Positions 1 to 11,800 of a stretch of 64,000 bases of DNA are shown one piece after another (position 1 is the first letter of the stretch; each line of letters begins with the position of its first letter). Under the pieces are notes generated by a model. The model had not been told where the DNA came from. It did not search any database and saw nothing but the letters and a program-made list of their open reading frames with translations. Position numbers and translations under genes: made by a program. Origin of the DNA: Lophius americanus (taxonomy: Eukaryota > Chordata > Actinopteri > Lophiiformes > Lophiidae). The stretch is taken from assembly GCA_037951165.1 (NCBI GenBank), contig JBBDHG010000169.1:2288001-2352000 (forward strand), in the 5' to 3' direction.

Positions 1-694
1 CTCCAGCTGCTTTTATAAAGAACCAGGTTGCATTACTCAGAAACGCTCTGCTGCCGGCCGCCACGGGCCACGGCGGGCGTCTGGATCTGATTAAGCGCCG
101 CCGCTGTAACCGTCTTCATCGAATTGGAAGGACGCGTTTCCCCATGATGATGCGTCGCTTTATCTGGAGGCCTCTGAGGAACCGCCTTCTGCTCAGCTGA
201 GTCGACTCTGCTTCTAATGAATCCAAGGCGGACCTCCTCTCAGGTGGCGGCACCAGGAGGATTCTGCAGAGTCACAGTTTCCCACAAATGCGTCTGCTCA
301 AAATGACTTATGATGTGAAAGACCACAAAACAGTCCAACCGGGGCCACCGTACCCCGGGGCGCTTTTATGTAACCGGAGAAATGAAGCGACGCCTTATTC
401 CTAATGATAACAACGGTCTGAGGTAAGAGAAGGTGATTCTGACACAAGGAAAAGAACTTTACGTTTAACATGAGATTTGAGTTTCTAGAAAGATTTTTAA
501 AAAAGTAGAGAATTTCATTAAAAATAAGCACAAAGATCTAAAATCAACAGGAAATGTAGATTTTTTATATAGAGGGACTCATTTTAGACGGTTTTTATAC
601 GAGTCAGGCCAAAGTGGGTTTTACAGGATGAGAGGAATGTCGGGATTCATTTTCAAGATAGAAGAAGCAAAACCCCACTTTACGAAACAGATCA

Positions 695-720
695 GCCATA
701 ACATTATAACCATCTATCCA
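695..720 (-). mobile_element. Tc1-like terminal repeat fragment
   Basis: The stretch agccataacattataacc matches the terminus found on longer Tc1-like relics at 22751 and 23188. It abuts the tail of the LINE remnant, so one element may have landed in or beside the other. It is too short to be certain. Confidence 0.4.
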
Positions 721-739
721 TCCATTTTCTTCTTCTTCT

Positions 740-960
740 AAGGATGTCACTGCAGATGTCCTTCTCCCCAGCAACACTCTCCAGCTCATCCTGCGGGATC
801 CCGAGGCGTTCCCAGGCCAGATGAGATACATAATCCTTCCGTTCTGAGTTCTGGGTCTACCTTGGGTTCCTATATGGACGCGGCTCAAAAAACTTCCACA
901 GGGAGGCGTCCTGATCAGATGCCTGTAGCTGAACAGGTGGCAGGTGACGTGGAGACCATT
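740..960 (-). mobile_element. Non-LTR retrotransposon remnant, C-terminal coding end
   Basis: Read on the minus strand, this gives KDYVSHLAWERLGIPQDELE, then SVAGEKDI and a basic RRRRKWMDG end. It resembles the C-terminus of a very common teleost LINE product (WERLGIP..ELE followed by GE.D). The GGATGGAT bases at the end fit that family's short tandem tail. A second, more decayed copy lies at about 11600-11800. The family name is not certain from sequence alone. Confidence 0.6.
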
Positions 961-1188
961 GAAACCGCTTCCCTAATGTTGGGTAGGTTCCATTTTTACT
1001 GCCAAAACCTCTCGGTGATGTCACTGTGTGTTCTGACAGTTACGAACAGAACCAGCATTTAATCTTTCAGCAATCTGTGGGATCAGACTACAAAAGTCTT
1101 ACACTAGTTCGGTGGGTCCAGGAAACAAGAGGGTCCAGGAAAGGCCATGCTTGCCACCCCAGTTTGGTTCTTGGACTAATAAAGGCTT

Positions 1189-1233
1189 ATCTCACCTCAT
1201 CTCATCTCATCTCATCTTATCTCATCTTATCTT
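1189..1233. repeat. Pentanucleotide microsatellite (ATCTC)n
   Basis: About nine units of ATCTC with some ATCTT variants. It directly precedes the Tc1-like fragment that starts near 1230. Confidence 0.85.
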
Positions 1234-1378
1234 TTCAAAGTTGCTCAGATCTTTACTCTGGATCATTCCTTCTGCTTCCAACACATCAGGTTCAGGAAAC
1301 AAAGTTCACTGAGAGCTTAATATATCCTACCCACTGACAGGCGCCATGGTAACAAGACAATCAAAATTATTCTGGCTT
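1230..1378 (-). mobile_element. Tc1-like transposon 5' fragment
   Basis: On the minus strand this contains the same landmarks as the copy at 60520-60860: a stretch around tgttggaagca(g), and before it a segment with cctgtcagtgggtagg. It covers the region upstream of and at the start of a Tc1-like transposase. No usable reading frame remains. Confidence 0.6.
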
Positions 1379-1392
1379 TACCTTTCAGCGAC

Positions 1393-1813
1393 TGTGTGTT
1401 TATGTGTGTGTGTTTGTCTGTTTGTGTGTGCTTGTGTGTGTGCGTTTGTGTGTGCGTCCGTGTGTTTTTGCGTGTGTGTGTATATATGTGTGTGTGCGTA
1501 TGTGTGTTTGTGTGCCTCCGTGTGTTTTTACATGTGTTTGTGACGCCATGTATGTGTGCGTATGTGTGTGTGTGTGTGTGTATGTGTGCGTATGTGTGTT
1601 TGTGTGCGTCCGTTTGTGCGTGCATATATGTGTCTTTGTATATGTTTGCGTATGTTTGTGTGTGTGTGCGTGTGTATGTGTGTGTTATGTGTGTGTATTT
1701 GTGCGTGGGTGTTTGTGTGTAGATGTTTATGTGTTTGTGTCTGTGTGTATCTGTGTGTATATATATGTGTGTGTGTGTAGATATTTATGTGTTTGTGTCT
1801 GTGTGTATCTGTG

Positions 1814-1860
<47 letters not shown>

Positions 1861-1920
1861 CTGTGTACATGTGTGTGTGTGGTAGATGTTTATGTGTTTG
1901 TGTCTCTGTGTATCTGTGTG

Positions 1921-1953
<33 letters not shown>

Positions 1954-2078
1954 ATCTGTGTGTATATATATGTGTGTGTGTGTAGATATTTATGTGTTTG
2001 TGTCTGTGTGCATCTGTGTGTATATATATGTGTGTGTGTGTAGATATTTATGTGTTTGTGTCTGTGTGTATCTGTGTG

Positions 2079-2109
<31 letters not shown>

Positions 2110-2198
2110 ATCTGTATACATGTGTGTGTGTGTAGATGTTTATGTGTTTGTGTCTCTGTGTCTGTGTGTATCTGTGTGTATATATATATGTGTGTGTG

Positions 2199-2243
<45 letters not shown>

Positions 2244-2379
2244 CTGTGCGTGTGTTTATGTGTGTGTTATGTGTGTGTATTTGTGCGTGGGTGTTTGTGT
2301 GTAGATGTTTATGTGTTTGTGTCTCTGTGTCTGTGTGTATCTGTGTGTATATATATATGTTTTTGTGTGTGTATTTGTG

Positions 2380-2443
<64 letters not shown>
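1393..2443. repeat. ~1 kb TG/TA compound microsatellite
   Basis: Long runs of TG interrupted by tatatata, tttatgtgtttgtgtct and gtatctgtg blocks. The blocks recur (for example gatgtttatgtgtttgtgtct near 1722, 1887, 2136, 2305), which points to larger-scale duplication as well as slippage. It ends in a (TG) run of about 55 bp. In the robo3 transcript it reads as CA repeats starting about 385 nt downstream of the FN3-1 donor. Confidence 0.95.
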
Positions 2444-2828
2444 GGCACACGTGAAGTGTTCTGGTACCTTTCGATGATCCATTTCACACATTCTGAACTG
2501 AGGGAAACGGTTTTGAAAACCTAAAATCTTCCTCTCCTTATACACGTCATACATTCTAGATGTGTTTGGTGTAAATAGTTTCTCCTCTTCACGGTCTGAG
2601 AACAACTAATAGATGTAGCCTGACAGGCTTTGAAGGGCGGCGCAGCATGAAAGCCTTTAGTGAAGGTCTCTAAATGAAAGAGACATATTTTTATATGTAT
2701 TTTGTGATAATTTCTCCGGCTGACAGGAAGAGGCTTTGATTCCACTGACAGCTGTGAGGATCTGTAAGGTAAGAAAATCAGACCAAAGTACCCACATGTG
2801 TTTTCACACCTCCCTCGGAGAAACTCAC

Positions 2829-2997
2829 CTGAAGGCCTCGATGATGTAGGAGGTGACGGCGGCGCCGCCCTCGTGGGCATTGGGTTGCCAGGTTAGGGAG
2901 ACGCTGTTCTTGGACACGTCCGTGACGATGGGTTTGTGCGGCGGTCCCGGCAACTGGAAGGGCTCCGTGGCCTGAGCCACGAATTGGTCGGCGCTCT
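2829..2997 (-). CDS. robo3: robo3 exon: Ig5-FN3 linker and first half of FN3-1
   Basis: 169 coding bases: two bases complete Glu, 55 codons follow, and two bases of a split codon end the exon. After a linker (SADQFVAQATEPFQ) comes LPGPPHKPIVTDVSKNSVSL, TWQPNAHEGGAAVTSYIIEAF. PGPP.KP.VTDV.KNSV.L.WQP opens FN3-1 in Robo1-3, and the GAAVTSY(I/V)IEAF stretch is particularly like ROBO3. The core FN3 tryptophan is present. The second half of the domain (beginning around WxTV) should be on the next exon, left of the window. Acceptor gtctcttcgcag, donor GTGAGT. Confidence 0.95.
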
Positions 2998-4289
2998 CTG
3001 CGAAGAGACGGCGAGGGAGAGGAAACAGACGGGGTAGGAAGGATGAGAGCGAGGCGGGAGGAAGAGACTCAGAGGCGGTACGTATTTGATTAAAGCGAGA
3101 CATCAGCCTTTAGCGGCGGCGTTTCATAATGTCCTCCGTGTAATCCTGTTAATGCTGCATCGACGCCGCTACAGGCTGAGCCCCTCACTTCTAAAAGACT
3201 TCACGATTTAGCTTCTCGCGACGACTCTTAGATCTCAACCAACTATCAAGGCGCTAATAGACAAACACGGCAGTGAGATGTCACCGGAGGAGCTTGTTAG
3301 GTTTTCATCCCTCCATTTAATGCCGTTAATGAAGCGCCGCAGCTTCACACATTTGATGTAGTGAGGCCTGATGGGTAGTGCGGAGAATAAAAAGGGTGCA
3401 GCCGGATGCAGAGGAGCTTTGATCTGATATCTAACAGGTCCCGTTTACCAGGGGGAGTCACAGTCTGCCCGCTGACGCCATCCGGAGCAGCAGGGGAGAA
3501 AGGGACGCCCACAAATGAAAAATGTAGCATCTACTCAGGCTGATGGCGACGAAGAGCTTGGTTTCGTTAGAGGAAGATACAGACGTAACTCTTCTCTTCG
3601 TTTCCTCCATATTTGCGTTAGCTCCCGTTACCTGTGAGCTTACGAATACGGACAAAATGGAGTAGTACCGCGGGAAACCACTGGGGGTGCTGTCACTTTA
3701 ACAAAAACACTGACAAAACGCAACAATCACCTACAGACATGTCAGTAAACTGGACCTCCGCACGCCATGATGTCTTCTATATATTTGAAATTTGCCACAT
3801 TTTATGTTTTAGCCACTTTATAAGAACCTCTATCGCTGTCGCCATTTTTTTTTGTTGCTGTTGACCGAACCTGTGCCATCTGGTAGTTGTTGTCAAATTC
3901 TTAAATTCTCCGTTTACTGTCGCCATTTTCATTTATTTTCTACACTCCTGATTCTCCGCTGCTATTCTGTGGATGTGCAGTTGCCAGTGATCGCGTAGAT
4001 TCTCATTAATTCACGTCCTGGTGATCCTCAGAGGAAGAATCCAAGAGACTTCTTCTGTGAGGATAGCGGGGGAAATGTCTTCTCTTTTAAAAAATGATAT
4101 CCTGTTGCTACTGATTAGACCTTCGAGGACATGGATGTCAATATAAAGGAGCTATGGAGGCGTGGGGGCGCTGACGGATACGCCACGAAACATCAATTTT
4201 CCCCCTTAGGCTCGTACGGCCCAATGCAAGTCTCCAAGAGTCTGGGGTCAAAAAGATGTTATTTTCATCAACACATTTCCACTGGAACC

Positions 4290-4317
4290 ATCCTCATCCT
4301 CATCCTCATCCTCATCT
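4290..4317. repeat. Short (TCATCC)n hexanucleotide tract
   Basis: Four to five units of catcct in a row. Confidence 0.85.
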
Positions 4318-5324
4318 GTGTTCTCCATCCGAGTTGATATATTAATCCTGTTTTTATACCTTTATTTAAAGGTCCGGTGTGAAATATTTAGGGGGTGTTT
4401 GGGAGTACCTGTTTGAATGATAGGAATATGATCTTCAGAACTATGTTTTCTGTGTTTGTGTGCTTTCAGTTGAAAGTAATAATATAGAAAAAAGCCTTTT
4501 ATGTCTGCGGGGAGTTTGTCCAGCCGTCCGGAGAAGGATTTCGTGTTTTAAGTTGTTTCTCGTACTTAGAGAAAGAAAAACGCAACGGAGCGCCAAGCTT
4601 CGCTGTCAAAGCAAAAACACGGAGACTCGTGAAACGTTTTCGATGTAGAATCCTCCGGCAGCCCAGAGGATTCGACCCGCCTGCCTCCTTCACAGCGGGG
4701 CGGAGGGCTAGCGGCTTTTGTCGTGGACTTCAGGGATCCCCATCTCCGCCTGGATCTAACCCCGTGCTGGAGATCATGGCCTGACATGGCGCCATCTCTC
4801 CTCCCCTCGGGCGATCCCTCATCCCATCGTTGCTCCAAGCGCTTCTGAGAACTTTGATTACGCCGTGCGTATGAAGTGGTTGAATATTTTTTGTCAGTGG
4901 GTTCTTTTCCACTTCTTCGGTTGTTTTTTGGGGATTGTTGCAGTTTTGGAGGTGAGGGATAATGAGAGGGTTTTCACTTTTGAGCGAACTGTTTCCTTAA
5001 GTGTTTTAATTGGAATTGTCTCGGCGGGAATATGATCTGCCTCGACTTCCTACAAGCAGACCGTACGAAAAAGAATGATTACTCTTTACTGAGTGTATTT
5101 TTCTTATCTCGAGTCACATTTTCATCTGTGAGAGATCATTAATGCGGCTAATTAAAAGGGGGAAAGTATGACACAGCAAGTATCGCTGTGTGAATAATAC
5201 ATAAAAATGAATAATAGAGCAGAGATGGAATAATTCTTAAAGGCGTTTTTGTAGTTTCAGCCTGATGAAGCAGCTTTTAATGCGCAAATTATTAAATCTG
5301 CATGAACACATATCTCTCTGTGTT

Positions 5325-5410
5325 GTTCCAATAACAATAATAATAATAATACTATTCATTTATAACGCACTTTGCATTTGGATCAAATCTCAAAGTGCTG
5401 CGCCGCCTCT
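5325..5410 (-). mobile_element. Retroelement 3' tail with (AAT)n
   Basis: An (ATA)n run followed by ttcatttataacgcactttgc and atctcaaagtgctgcg. This resembles the 3' end of widespread teleost SINE/LINE relatives in which a ...aaagcgctttataaatgaa sequence precedes an (ATT)n tail. It ends about 40 bases from the donor of the short Ig5 exon. Confidence 0.5.
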
Positions 5411-5449
5411 TCACCGAGATGACATTTGCATGCGTTTAAATCAATTTAC

Positions 5450-5531
5450 CTTTGACTGTGAGAACTCCGCTCCAACTGGTCTCTCCGCTGGAGCTGGAAG
5501 CCAGGCAGGTGTAAACCCCCGAGTCCGTTTC
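5450..5531 (-). CDS. robo3: robo3 exon: C-terminal end of Ig5
   Basis: This short exon of 82 coding bases starts in phase 0 and ends in phase 1. Its 27 residues begin ETDSGVYTCLASSSSGETSW and end SGVLTVK. The DSGVYTC motif gives the second cysteine of Ig5, and SSSGE.(S/T)WS matches Robo1-3 Ig5. It joins NLQ of the previous exon to give NLQETDSG, like human ROBO3. The acceptor is ctgttgccag with a thin pyrimidine tract; the donor is GTAAAT. No single minus-strand open frame of useful length covers it. Confidence 0.92.
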
Positions 5532-5676
5532 CTGGCAACAGTAAATAGTGCATCATTAGTTTGGTGTTCCAGCCGGTGAGAGCGCGATACTTTGTTAATG
5601 CACCCATTAACGGTGATTGAGACTAAATGTCATATCTCTCAGCCCAGAATGTTTGTACTCAGAATACTCAGCGGAG

Positions 5677-5723
5677 GGATGTTGGCGCAGGAGAGAGAGG
5701 GATGTTGGCGCAGGAGAGAGAGA
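5677..5723. repeat. 23-bp tandem duplication
   Basis: Two adjacent copies of gatgttggcgcaggagagag. Both arms are nearly identical, so the duplication looks recent. Confidence 0.8.
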
Positions 5724-5917
5724 GCTGCCAATCGCACAAAGTCCACTGAACGTCTCTCTCTGCTTCCACATTCAAGGGAAAAAGCCTTTTAGCAGCAGTG
5801 GGAGGCGGCTTGTAGCAGACATGGTGCTGATGTGTTTGAGATAATACCGTGGAGACGAACACAAAACCTTTGTGAGGCAGCATAGAGAAGTTTACTAATG
5901 ATGCCACTCGCCCATTA

Positions 5918-5980
5918 ACCATAACATTATAACCACATAACTAATGACAGTAGTGTCAGCAAAATGTACTGACACTACTG
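5918..5980. other. Tc1-like end beside a perfect 12-bp inverted repeat
   Basis: The stretch accataacattataaccac (about 5918-5937) matches the Tc1-like termini elsewhere in the window. It is followed by a perfect inverted repeat: cagtagtgtcag at 5948-5959 and ctgacactactg at 5969-5980, with a 9-base loop. Confidence 0.55.
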
Positions 5981-6099
5981 ACACTACACTACTCTTTCTA
6001 GTCTTAACGGTGCCGGACTCGGGTCGGGCTCGGACATAAAAAACAGAAAGTCTTCAAGACTTCATTACTAGTGTCTGGACTCGAGCTGCGCTCCCCCGC

Positions 6100-6230
6100 C
6101 GCGGCTCTACCGCCGCGGCTCTACCGCCGCGGCTCTACCGCCGCGGCTCTACCGCCGCTGCTCTACCGCCGCTGCTCTACCGCCGCTGCTCTACCGCCGC
6201 TGCTCTACCGCCGCTGCTCTACCGCTCTCA
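6100..6230. repeat. 14-bp GC-rich minisatellite
   Basis: About nine units of ctaccgccgcggct, in which the later units switch to ctaccgccgctgct. The open frame across it (Ala-Leu-Pro-Pro-Leu-Leu-Tyr-Arg-Arg type repeats) is a product of the repeat and is not evidence for a protein. Confidence 0.92.
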
Positions 6231-7579
6231 TATTGACAGGGATGTGTTTCTACTGGAGGTACATTACGGCCCACGAGGGTCCCGTCTCCGTCTGGATGAG
6301 AGGACTGGGGGTGTTTTACTATCTGGGAATGACTGTTTGCTCCTCTGAGCAGCTCATCTGAGACTCTCCCAGAGGCCATCGCCTTTTCTTTTTTTTTTTT
6401 TCCTCCTCACTTCTGCATAATTAAAGCGTCACGATGACGCCTCTCACCTCTGCAGGGAAGCAGCGGCGATGGAGGCCGAGCACGTACTGCTGACAACAGG
6501 GACAGAATTACTGATGCAACAGATCTGATAACATTAAGATGAAGATTTGACTCCTCAGACAGGTGAACTTTAAAGGCGCGCGGGGGCCTGACGCTAATGT
6601 GAATGGATTCAATTTGCATGACTTGAATTTGAAGTGACAACATGAATTCAGATCCACCTTGTTACTCCATGCATGAAATTTAGATTTTTATCAAACACAG
6701 CATTGAGGAAATATTCATCAAAGGGTGTGTTTACCGTTTTCCGCTGCTGGGCGTCGGCGACGGTTGATTGAATATGAATATTTAGCTTCTCATTAAGCTT
6801 CGACTTGCTTAACACAACACCTGTTTGGATTACCGGCCTCTGCTTTTGGAAGTTTTGTCAAAAGCGGTTACTTCATGAATGCCTCTCCCCTCAGCGGAGC
6901 CATTTGAAGTCAAAGCTAAAGTCAAGATGGTGGCTTTTATGTTCTTCGTCTGATTGCTGCAGGGCCGAGGAGGAGAGCCAAAGGAAGGATCAAACGGCTG
7001 AATTTTAATGACCAGCTCGAGGTCTAGAAATGTCTGAGGAGCCACTCTTTATATCCAACAGCTACTTAGCATTCTGGACAGGCCAGGAGCAGATGTAATT
7101 AAGAGGTGTGTGATAGATGTGCTGGCGGGTGTGTGTGTGTGTGTGTTTGCATGTGAATGTTGGCTATTACATTTTTGGGGAGGCAAGCCAGGAGCTAGGC
7201 GGGCTGTGAAATTGGTTACAACAGAGGGAGTTCTGGGGGTTTTCTGCACTGGTGCTTCTCGCAGTGTGACAGTGAGGTGGCGACAACTCGCCTCTGAACA
7301 CAGCTCTGCCGCCTTTTTTTTTTTTTGATCCCATTATTCTTTTGTTTTTGTTTCAGTCTGTTTTTTGTTTTTTTCATGTTTCGAGAAAAAGTCCAGCGCT
7401 GCAATTTATATAAAAAAACCCCAAAAAACAACAACCTTCATTTGAACAGACCCGTCTGCAGCATAACACGGTGCCCCGGGTTCCACTTTCGATGCTGGAC
7501 TATGATGATGATGCTGGACTATGATGACGATGATGATGCCCACGAGGGCAGGTGATTGACAGCTGTTTCATATGATAAA

Positions 7580-7990
7580 AAGGTAAATGGACTGTACTTA
7601 TACAGCACCTTTCTAGTCTGAAAAACAGTGTTTTTCATGAAAAAGCTCCCCCTAAAGAGGTAAATATGAACTATAACGGTAAAATATTATATATAAATAA
7701 GATAGATCTCCTCGTGTCGATACATACGCCCCAAATTTGGACTAAATTGGACCAACAGTTGAGAAATTATGACCCAAAAACTTTTGGAGATAAAGCTCCC
7801 CTTAGTCTCAGAAATGTACGACCTTCCGTTGTCTGTTATCCAACCTTTCCCCAAATCAATCCACTTCTTCCTCGCACTAAAATCTATGTGGACATAACAT
7901 TTGGAAAGGATGCATGGAATGGTTTTTCCAGTAATTGCGTTAACATTAAGGATATAAGGCGACGGCCGACACAGACGTGACCATTCCATA
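7580..7990 (+). repeat. Dispersed repeat family X, copy 1
   Basis: Starts after a ggtaaatggactgtactta stretch, which is itself like a common teleost retroelement tail. It contains tatgaactataacggtaaaa, aaatttggactaaattggac and ggagataaagctcccc, and ends near gaccattccataatagc. The same ordered blocks occur at 17340-18240, 19848-20125 and 21095-21480. An ATG-started open frame of 104 codons (7666-7980) shares a frame with the copy at 21245-21466. Confidence 0.7.
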
Positions 7991-9393
7991 ATAGCCACTA
8001 GGCGTAATTCAGGTCATGGTGTTCAGCAGCGTAGTCTGCGTAATGGAAGGTTCATCACATGAGACACGATTCTTTGAAACGTTTTCATCGGGTAAAAGCA
8101 TGTCCCACTAATAAGAATTTTGCAAACATATTTTGAAGGATGCAAAAGTTCATGTGATGAATCCCACAACTTATGGGGATCATTCATCATTTTTTTCTCA
8201 TTACGAGATGAAAAACTAGTTTTCAGGTCCCTCGCAATTCCACAGACTGTATCCAAGAACGCTGACATCACGCTCCACCAGAAAGACTCAAAGTGAGAAA
8301 TGACTTTTCATTTCTCATCCTGCATCAAAACAGTGTTGAGTTCATTCTTCTTGTTTGACATTACACATCCGCACGGCGTGACGCTCAGGCTGTAAGAAAA
8401 CATACAGTACGGATCAAAATCAAATAAAGGCAAACGCTCCTTCCGAGCGAAAACCGTATTTCCTGCACTTCCGGCGCCCTGCCAATAAAATCCCTTCAAA
8501 TTAACTTTCAGTATTCTACATCTTCAGCCTCGCTGTCAGTGACGGCCGTGAACTCGCATCACGCAGACACGCGCCGGCAGGAACGCCGGCATGGCGCAGC
8601 CGTTAACGTAAACAACCTGCGTGATGTATTAAGGAGCTTTAATGCCCCGTAAGTAGGTAGCGGGGAAGAAGAGGAAGCTGACGGGAGATGAAGTTCTAAA
8701 AGGCTTTTTTAAAGAAGTGTGGGACACATTCTAAATGAGCCGACGTCTAAGTTACATAAAGCCCTCCTCCATTTACTGTAAACAGCGGGGGGCAAAGGTG
8801 CTGTTTGTATCTACATGCTAACGGCACCATGCCAGTTTTTTTTTTAAATCTGTTTTGCCGCAACATGTTCCACTCTTCTGCACTTCATCAATTTACATGC
8901 AGACAACACAATCGGCCTTCCCTTCTCCACTTATTCTGCAAACACAGCCCTCATTATTCCCATTGAGAAGCTTCTCCATTATGCAGAGGATGTGCGAGGC
9001 GGACCCTATCATGACTAATGCCTGCTTGAACGGCGTGCACGCACTCCTCTCCTGCATCTGGGCCAACTCATCAGTAACGTTGACAGAGGAATTACTCAAG
9101 CCTAAGTGGCTTGTCAGGGCGTCCTGCAGGACACGGAGCAGGTGAGCCTCCGGACTACGATCCCTCTCTCTTGCTATGGGCCCTGACCTTGAGCTGACCC
9201 CCGGGACGGCTGAGGGCGCGTTTGTCTGAGGGGGTAAAAAGCAGCTCCCCAGATGGTGGCGTCTGATCGGTGGAGGGGGAGCTGGCACGGAGGGCGTGTG
9301 GGGTAAACAGCCGGGACACCTGACTATTAATCACGGCCGGCAGCTTTGGGCGCTGCACGAAACAGATTGCTAAAAAATGGATGAGAGCGAGAA

Positions 9394-9410
9394 GGGGGGG
9401 GGGGGGGGGG
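9394..9410. repeat. Poly-G tract (17)
   Basis: An uninterrupted run of 17 G on the plus strand. Confidence 0.9.
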
Positions 9411-9639
9411 AGCAGGCTCTGAATGCAAAGGGGAAATCAGAGACCATTTATTCATCATATCATAGAACTTCTATATCTAATTATCCATTGGCTGTTTTTT
9501 TTACCTCTGCAAAGATTTTCACTCCTGTGCATTTCCTACGGGACGTATTTGCAGAGTTCAAAGGTCGGTTTCAGCATATCCTACAGGTGATTACAGGTGT
9601 TTCACAGACTTCTTAAAATAAATACAATAAAATAATAAG

Positions 9640-9840
9640 CTGTTTGGAGTAGTGACGTCGAAATGTGGCTATTTCATTTTTTTGATGCACCTTTTTGGGT
9701 GGAACTTGGGGCCCAGTGGGCTGAACAGAGACGCTGAAGTGGAAGCGCAGGAGCAGAGCGGCTACAGAGTATCTGACAGATACTCGGAGAGTTTGTTGGA
9801 GTTGTCGGTAGATTAAGACTTCTTTGACTTTCAACACTTT
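9640..9840 (+). repeat. Dispersed repeat family Z, copy 1
   Basis: Shares the ordered blocks gggtggaact(t/g)ggg, agtgggctgaacag, gacgctgaagtggaag and gagatac/gatactc with 47800-47960. Two copies in one window show that it is a dispersed repeat. I do not recognise the family. Confidence 0.55.
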
Positions 9841-10844
9841 ATCTAGGGAGCAGTAGACGTAAACATTGACATAACCTTAAACACCTTGGACCATGAACAT
9901 CAAGCTAAAAGCTCAGAACCGGCGAACAGTCCCTTCCCACAGGGGAGAGGACATTCCTGACTGCCCATACTGCTGTGAAGACGGCCATGATGAGGGTCAA
10001 ACTGTGGAATGTGTGCTCCACTCTCAATCGGGCCGCAATTAACTAGCATCGCGAACTCCGTGAGCGGACATAGCGGAAGTAAAAGCATAAATAAATATCT
10101 TGCGGTGGATAACCGGAAGTGCTGTGATGTAAAGGCTAGCAGTTACTTAACAACAATGTTAGTTTAAGAGTTTAAGATCTGCAGTCATAGGGTTATGTTT
10201 ACTTTTTAATGACACATATATATATTTACTCATTATGTTTTTTGTTGTGCTATGTTCTTTATAGAGACTACGGCCAGTTGTAAGACACAAAGCCAGAAAG
10301 AAAAAGTTTCAACTGTCCCTCACGCTCATTATTCACACTTTGGGTCGTTTGGCCTGAAGCGGTGTTCTGGTGCGAACCCAGTATCCAGCCCAGAACAAGC
10401 GCCCAGACTGAACATGTTAGGTAACGCCGGTCTTTCTCTTTCTTCATCCACCACCTGCCTGCCAACCAGCTAGCGTGGCGAGTTGTCGCCCGGACAACAG
10501 GACACAGAAGGTTGATGATGATGATGATGTTTTTTTTGGAAGAGTCCCGACTTTAGATGTGATTATCCTCTATGACGCTCGCACACGGGGATTCAAAGTC
10601 AACAAATGAACTCCATTTCCTGCTTTAACCTGATTACCCCCAGAGTAATCCGTTTTCTTTAGGCCATGTCATCCTCCTTTCACTCCTCGGGCTTTTGTCT
10701 TTCTTTCACTTAGTCAACGCCGCACACACCCTCCACCTCACGCCCACTTCAACTGTTTAGCAGAATGGCCGCACAAATCTCTCTTTAACCCCCTCACACA
10801 CACTTCCCGTCTGTCCAGGACGTCTTGGCAGCGGTTTGGGACAA

Positions 10845-10877
10845 TGATTATGTGTGTGAGTGTGTGTGTGTGTGTGT
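10845..10877. repeat. TG microsatellite
   Basis: A short interrupted (TG)n run (tgtgtgtgagtgtgtgtg...). Confidence 0.85.
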
Positions 10878-11599
10878 CTGGCCGTGATCCCAGGGTAATG
10901 GCATCTCCTCATCGCCAGGGTACAAAGAAACAAACGGACCATCTGTCTCCCTCCGGGGGCTCAGATGAAATCAACTTATTTAGAATGATTATTCCTGGGT
11001 AAGATGCGCTTCATGAATGCTGATTTTGTTTTTGTAATATCGTGCCAGAGGAAGATTGTGCCCAATGTTTGGTGCTTAATGTGTTTTTCCCGCTCCTTTC
11101 TGGAGTCGAGTCACAGCAGAAGAAGGAGGTTTGTCTCAAACTGGGACCTAATTTAAATAAGAACATAGCCTGATGTGAGCTACTTTATCTTTAGGGAACT
11201 AGTTTGAAATTAATTCTTCTTTTCAGTTGTTTTTCAAACTTCATGCTTACGTCAGTGCCCTCCTCTATGTCAGCTAGTAATTAGCAGCTACCCTGGCCTA
11301 AGTGGCTACTTCTCAACGTTCACCGTGTTTGGACAAACCTCGGAAAAACTGCTTTTTCCTACCCTGCACTAAGGACATGGAACAATCTACAAAATTACCT
11401 AAAATTCTAGTCAATTATATCAACTGAAAGGTTCTAAAGCATCATAAAGAATGTGCCGATGCAGACATGAACTTGTTTCTCCTATCTCCTTCTCCTTAAA
11501 TGTGATTGGCTGCTAATTTGGCTAGGCCTCGATTCTAAAACAGTTTTTTGTTTTTTTTCATCTCAATGAGACTTCCTGGTTAAATTAAGATTAAGAAAA

Positions 11600-11800
11600 T
11601 AAAAATCTTGCTGCCTGTCCCTCTCCCCAGAAACACTCTCCAGCTCATCCTGGGGGTGATTCCGAGACATTCCCAAGTCAGATGAGGCCTTTATTCTCTC
11701 CTGTGAGTTCTGGGTCTCCTGCCAAATGGACGTGCCTGGAAAATGTCCTGGAGGCGCCCGAATCAGATGCCAGAACCACCTCAACTGGCTCCATGCAAGT
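11600..11800 (-). mobile_element. Second non-LTR retrotransposon C-terminal remnant
   Basis: On the minus strand it reads WFWHLIRAPPGHFPGTSIWQ, and further on PQDELESVSGERD, aligning with the copy at 740-960 (PQDELESVAGEKD). It extends further upstream than that copy, and frame breaks show it is dead. Confidence 0.6.

Larger units (their letters stand above)
1..2828 (-). other. robo3: robo3 intron (3' part of window), incomplete
   Basis: Intron following the FN3-1 exon; its end is outside the window. It holds a non-LTR retrotransposon C-terminal remnant (about 740-960), Tc1-like terminal fragments (about 695-720 and 1230-1378), a pentanucleotide tract (1189-1233) and a TG-rich compound microsatellite of about 1 kb (1393-2443). 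Nothing recognisable was seen in 1-690 or 2450-2828. The open frames are Cys-Val or His-Thr readings of the microsatellite. Confidence 0.75.
2998..5449 (-). other. robo3: robo3 intron between Ig5 C-terminal and FN3-1 exons
   Basis: A 2,452-base intron. Its contents are a (TCATCC)n tract at 4290-4317 and a repeat tail at about 5325-5410. The rest looks like unique intron sequence; I see no exon, RNA gene or complete mobile element in it. Confidence 0.8.

Noticed and set aside
1317..2605. Many long open frames of Cys-Val or His-Thr type on both strands
   Set aside because: They are translations of the TG/CA microsatellite in each frame and carry no domain.
6071..6361. 96-codon open frame with Ala-Leu-Pro-Pro-Leu-Leu-Tyr-Arg-Arg repeats
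   Set aside because: It is the reading of the 14-bp GC-rich tandem repeat (14 is not a multiple of 3, so the frame rotates).
9900..10090. Plus-strand peptide with CPYCCEDGHDEG and a later Cys, like a retroelement zinc knuckle
   Set aside because: Too short, followed quickly by a stop, and no other retroelement motif nearby.
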